NCBI GenBank assembly: GCA_018700255.1 | Contig: JABISU010000209.1 | Location: forward strand, 1-8,009 | Length of the DNA stretch: 8,009 nt | Reading direction: 5' to 3' | From: Flavobacteriales bacterium | Lineage (GTDB): Bacteria > Bacteroidota > Bacteroidia > Flavobacteriales > UA16 | Part shown: positions 5,115 to 8,009 of the stretch, in pieces | Numbering within the stretch: position 1 is the stretch's first letter | Layout of the letters: every line of letters begins with the position of its first letter | Notes under the pieces: generated by a model | Databases searched by the model: none | Told to the model about the DNA's origin: nothing | Seen by the model: the letters and a program-made list of their open reading frames with translations, nothing else | Position numbers and translations under genes: made by a program

Positions 5115-7712
5115 CTAAACTGCTCCAAAGGCTTTAAATAGATCTTTTACTCTGGTTTTTAATTCGGCTTGGGCCTTTGAGTAATCATCCCCAGCCTGTA
5201 TATTTCCTTTCACACTAACGTAAAATTTAATCTTTGGCTCTGTGCCTGAGGGCCTTACCGTCACTATAGAACCGTTTTCAGTTACAAACTGTAGAACATT
5301 AGATTTAGGAAGGTTGTATTTCGTCCCGTCAGGACTTGCAAAATCATAAAACTCAACAACTTTATTTCCAGCTAAGCTTTCGGGGGGATTCGTTCTAAAT
5401 GAAGTGATCATATCTGCAATCTCTTTCGATCCGTTCCTTCCGCTTTTCACGATTGAAATAAGCCCTTCTTGGTATAGTCCAAACTTTCTGTGAATCTCCT
5501 CCAATCTTTCAAGCATCGTCGTGCCCTGCTCTTTTAGTGTGTGAGCAAGCTCCGATATGACACAACATGCTGACACCGCATCTTTGTCTCGTGCAGTATT
5601 TTTTATGAGATATCCATAGCTTTCTTCAGCGCCTACGACGAAGTCCCTGCTACCCTTCTCTTGAGCTATTGCCGCTGCTATGTGTTTAAATCCAGTTAAA
5701 GTTGTCCTAACTCCCAAACCATAGCCTTTTCCAATCTCTCCTAGAAGTGGAGAAGTAACTATCGTTGACGCAACAAATTCCGAAGAGCCAAATGGGGTGC
5801 CGTTGTCTCTACCACAGCTAAGGACATAGTCGAAAAGAAGCGCTCCTGTTTCATTTCCGTTTAGAAGTTGAAACCCACCTTCCCCATTTGGGACAGCTAA
5901 ACCAACTCTATCTGCATCTGGATCAGTGCCCATTATAAGCGAAGCGTTAACCTGCTCACCTAAAAGGATTGCTTCTGCTAATGCTTGGCCTTCCTCAGGG
6001 TTGGGGCTAGAAACTGTAGGGAAATTTCCATTTGGCTCTTTTTGAGACATGACTTCATGGACGTTAGAAAAACCAAACGCCTTTAATGCAGGTGGAACGC
6101 TTACCGATCCTGTTCCATGTAGACCCGTAAAAACCAAGCACAAGTCAGAGCCCTTTTCCTCAATATCTTTAGAACTCCTTAATTCCAGAACAGCATTTAT
6201 ATAACCCTCGTCTAATTCAGGTCCTAGAATTGTAATTAGATTGTTTGAATCTAGAGGACCAGAAGAACTATTAACCTCCAATAGAGATTTTACTTTTCTC
6301 ACTTCTGAAATAATGCCTGAATCATGGGGAGCCACTATTTGGCCTCCATCATCCCAATAAACCTTATATCCATTGTATTCTGGAGGATTGTGAGATGCAG
6401 TTATGACAATTCCTGCAACACATCCTAAAGCGCGAACCGTATAAGAAAGTTGAGGGGTAGGTCTGAGTGCGGGGTACAGCAAAGCTTGAATACCATTTCC
6501 AGCTAAAACCCGTGCCGTTACTTCGGCAAATTCTGTGCTTTGATTGCGACAATCGTATGCAATAGCCACTTTAAGCTGCTCACCACTCTCGCCTTTCACG
6601 CCCTTGATGTAATTCACCAACCCTTGAGTCGCGCTGGCAATTATAGCTTCATTTATCCTGTTCGTCCCAGGCCCACATATACCCCTCATTCCCCCAGTTC
6701 CGAATTCTATATCCGTGTGAAATGCCTCCATAAGCATATCCTCCTCCTCATTTTTCAACCATTCCTTAACAACTTCTCTAGTTTTTAAATCGTATGGCTC
6801 TTTAGTCCAAACCTCCGCCCTCTCTTTAACTCTTAAATATTCACTGTTTATACACATTTCTAATGCTTTTTTCCAAGTTCTTTTAGTCAAGTTCAACAAC
6901 TCCCTAAGTGGCGCTCCGTCGAGATGAGAATTGGCGGGGCGCACTGCTTTAGTTGGGTATTCCGCTGTGGTAATACCCTCAACATCAACATCCATTTTAA
7001 GCTGCACAAATATCTCACGGGCAAAAGAAGCCCAACAAGTAACACCTTCATCACTAAAATGTAAAATACCATTTGGAACTTTTTCGCCGATGATGAGTAA
7101 TGATCTAATAGCCTCAGACAAAGACCCTACATAGGTCGGGGTACCTCTTTGGTCGAAAACAACTCTAATACTACTTCTTTCGGAGCCTAACCTTGTCATT
7201 GTGGTGAAAAAATTTGAACCCTTGTTGTCATAAAGCCAGCTAGTCCTCAAAATATGATATCGACCACTTTCAGACATCGCCTCTTCAACTGCACGCTCTC
7301 CAGCTTCTTTAGATTTACCATAGACTCCGATAGGGTTCACTTCATCATCCGCCCTATAAGGCCTCTCTTTAGTTCCACCATTCTCACCATTAAAAACGTA
7401 ATCAGTGCTAATGTGAACAAGGGCTACACTTCTATCGTTACAAGCTTTTGCAATAAGCGAGGGGGCTTCAGCGTTTACTTCCCATGCCAATTGCTTTTCC
7501 GTTTCCGCTCTATCTACGTTAGTATAAGCAGCAGTATTTACTACAGCAAAAGGTTTTTCTTTGTCTAGTATATCTTCTAATTGAGAACGGTTTTTGATAT
7601 CCAGTTGTTCTCTAGAATATCCCACCCAAGAAATATCATTGTCAGTAGCATATCTACGTAATAGGAAACTCCCTAATTGTCCTCCGGCCCCTAATAACAA
7701 TACTTTTTTCAC
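5115..7712 (-). CDS. rfbD-pgm: Fusion: dTDP-4-dehydrorhamnose reductase (RmlD) + phosphoglucomutase/phosphomannomutase
   Basis: One uninterrupted 865-residue frame carries two complete enzymes. Residues 1-288 are RmlD/RfbD, which reduces dTDP-4-dehydro-L-rhamnose to dTDP-L-rhamnose. They contain the nucleotide loop GAGGQLG (8-14), STDYVFNG (102-109), the YxxxK pair Y131/K135, RTSWLY (156-161), RPANSHLD (258-265) and the family-type ending TWKKALEMCI. From about 289 to 865 is an alpha-D-phosphohexomutase. It contains FGTGGMRG (337-344), the phosphoserine loop TASHNP (S440), the metal loop DPDADR (597-602), the sugar loop GAEESYGY (694-701) and the phosphate site RPSGTEPK (820-827). It most likely interconverts glucose-6-phosphate and glucose-1-phosphate; a phosphomannomutase is possible. 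Both halves have normal length and all visible key residues, with no linker. The start is GTG at 7712, the only start placed before the nucleotide loop. An in-frame ATG at 6857-6855 (M286) could initiate the mutase alone. RmlA, B and C are not in the window. Confidence 0.9.
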   Translation of the reverse strand: MKKVLLLGAGGQLGSFLLRRYATDNDISWVGYSREQLDIKNRSQLEDILDKEKPFAVVNTAAYTNVDRAETEKQLAWEVNAEAPSLIAKACNDRSVALVHISTDYVFNGENGGTKERPYRADDEVNPIGVYGKSKEAGERAVEEAMSESGRYHILRTSWLYDNKGSNFFTTMTRLGSERSSIRVVFDQRGTPTYVGSLSEAIRSLLIIGEKVPNGILHFSDEGVTCWASFAREIFVQLKMDVDVEGITTAEYPTKAVRPANSHLDGAPLRELLNLTKRTWKKALEMCINSEYLRVKERAEVWTKEPYDLKTREVVKEWLKNEEEDMLMEAFHTDIEFGTGGMRGICGPGTNRINEAIIASATQGLVNYIKGVKGESGEQLKVAIAYDCRNQSTEFAEVTARVLAGNGIQALLYPALRPTPQLSYTVRALGCVAGIVITASHNPPEYNGYKVYWDDGGQIVAPHDSGIISEVRKVKSLLEVNSSSGPLDSNNLITILGPELDEGYINAVLELRSSKDIEEKGSDLCLVFTGLHGTGSVSVPPALKAFGFSNVHEVMSQKEPNGNFPTVSSPNPEEGQALAEAILLGEQVNASLIMGTDPDADRVGLAVPNGEGGFQLLNGNETGALLFDYVLSCGRDNGTPFGSSEFVASTIVTSPLLGEIGKGYGLGVRTTLTGFKHIAAAIAQEKGSRDFVVGAEESYGYLIKNTARDKDAVSACCVISELAHTLKEQGTTMLERLEEIHRKFGLYQEGLISIVKSGRNGSKEIADMITSFRTNPPESLAGNKVVEFYDFASPDGTKYNLPKSNVLQFVTENGSIVTVRPSGTEPKIKFYVSVKGNIQAGDDYSKAQAELKTRVKDLFKAFGAV
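6855..6872 (-). other. RmlD/PGM junction: A6 run and in-frame internal ATG
   Basis: On the minus strand the junction reads TGG-AAA-AAA-GCA-TTA-GAA-ATG. The six-A run is at 6872-6867 and the ATG (M286) at 6857-6855. As given, the frame is continuous. With one A fewer, the RmlD frame would reach a TAG at once, and that ATG would lie two bases after the stop, producing a normal two-gene arrangement. The site is therefore where a sequencing indel, transcript slippage or internal initiation could separate the two enzymes. Confidence 0.6.
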
Positions 7713-7716
7713 GTTA

Positions 7717-7724
7717 CGAAACTA
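7717..7724 (-). promoter_or_regulatory. Possible -7 promoter element of rmlD-pgm
   Basis: On the minus strand TAGTTTCG (7724-7717) matches TAnnTTTG with one mismatch and ends four bases before the GTG at 7712. This would make the mRNA leaderless or nearly so. A TTTG occurs at 7731-7728 but is much too close to serve as a -33 box. The call is weak alone; the same spacing is found before pduO and lysC. Confidence 0.3.
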
Positions 7725-7755
7725 CAACAAACACTACCTTCGCTTTAATTCATCT

Positions 7756-8009
7756 ATGAAAAAGCTTCTCTTTATCAATTTCTGCTTGCTTGCTTTGACT
7801 TGCAAGGCTGATATTGTAACTGATTCCCTATATAAAAACCCCTCAGTTATTAATCCCTTTTTGAAAGATAAGGATAACAGTGTCGAATTAAAACGAGTTA
7901 CCAGAGTCTTCACTATAGCTACTTTCAGCAACGAAATTGGTTGGGCTTCTTTTATGGACGATCCCCATAAAGGATTCGAAATCAATTACACGAAGCAGAA
8001 GATGAGCCG
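7756..8009 (+). CDS. Exported protein of unknown function, N-terminal part (runs off right edge)
   Basis: From the ATG at 7756 the frame is open to the window end, 84 complete codons plus two bases. The product begins MKKLLFINFCLLALTCKADI: a basic start, a hydrophobic core and a polar boundary, a convincing signal peptide. Cleavage could follow CKA (residue 19). Cys16 in LALTC is a poor lipobox because Thr precedes the Cys, so a lipoprotein is less likely but not excluded. The mature part seen (DIVTDSLYKNPSVINPF, then RVTRVFTIATFSNEIGWASF) shows no domain I recognise. The gene is divergent from rmlD-pgm across 43 bases. TACCTTCG at 7735-7742 is a one-mismatch -7-like element 13 bases before the ATG. 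An opposite-strand ORF over the same bases starts with TTG and lacks any recognisable feature, so I prefer this frame. Confidence 0.7.
   Translation, partial: MKKLLFINFCLLALTCKADIVTDSLYKNPSVINPFLKDKDNSVELKRVTRVFTIATFSNEIGWASFMDDPHKGFEINYTKQKMS

Noticed and set aside
5093..5135. AAAGCC/GGCTTT inverted repeat as a bidirectional terminator for cvpA and rmlD-pgm
   Set aside because: The stem is only six bases, the loop is 31 bases, and no strong U-run follows directly. It is not a convincing intrinsic terminator.
7728..7731. TTTG on the minus strand as a -33 box for rmlD-pgm
   Set aside because: It is only three bases from the candidate -7 element, whereas about 19 are needed.
7734..7985. Minus-strand ORF of 83 codons upstream of the fusion gene
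   Set aside because: It starts with TTG, has no recognisable motif, and lies opposite a frame with a clear ATG and signal peptide. It is most likely an antisense reading.

Overview
The window looks like a piece of a compact Bacteroidota (Flavobacteriia-like) chromosome of fairly low GC. The reasons are the protein set (Bacteroidota-type monofunctional aspartokinase, PduO-type adenosyltransferase, a 73-residue DUF2795 protein, the S41 peptidase type), the lack of clear Shine-Dalgarno sites, and promoter-like TAnnTTTG sequences. Genus-level assignment is not possible from this sequence alone. No tRNA, rRNA, insertion sequence, CRISPR array or prophage gene is visible. No gene-free stretch exceeds 62 bases, and only about 186 of 8009 bases lie outside the genes called here.

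Layout. Minus strand, 2354 down to 1: a probable operon of dCMP deaminase, then an S41 carboxy-terminal processing peptidase (starts overlapping by 14 bases), then an Fe/Mn superoxide dismutase cut by the left edge. Plus strand, 2388-3220: a PduO-type cob(I)alamin adenosyltransferase and a very acidic DUF2795 protein, the latter with its own likely promoter and a leader hairpin. Minus strand, 4486-3221: aspartate kinase (lysC), whose stop codon directly abuts the DUF2795 stop. Plus strand, 4511-5104: a CvpA-family membrane protein. Minus strand, 7712-5115: one 865-residue ORF in which a complete dTDP-4-dehydrorhamnose reductase (RmlD) is joined without a linker to a complete phosphoglucomutase/phosphomannomutase. 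Plus strand from 7756 to the right edge: the start of an exported protein I do not recognise.

Function. These are mostly housekeeping genes: pyrimidine deoxynucleotide supply, envelope proteolysis, oxidative-stress defence, B12 cofactor activation, entry to the aspartate amino-acid family, and nucleotide-sugar supply for surface polysaccharide. The notable item is the RmlD-PGM fusion. It would place the enzyme that makes glucose-1-phosphate (feeding RmlA) and the enzyme that finishes dTDP-L-rhamnose in one polypeptide. A run of six A at the junction means a one-base change would separate the two halves into adjacent genes, so the fusion needs confirming. A second pattern is that three start codons (pduO, lysC, the fusion) each have a TAnnTTxG octamer ending exactly four bases upstream, which suggests leaderless transcripts.
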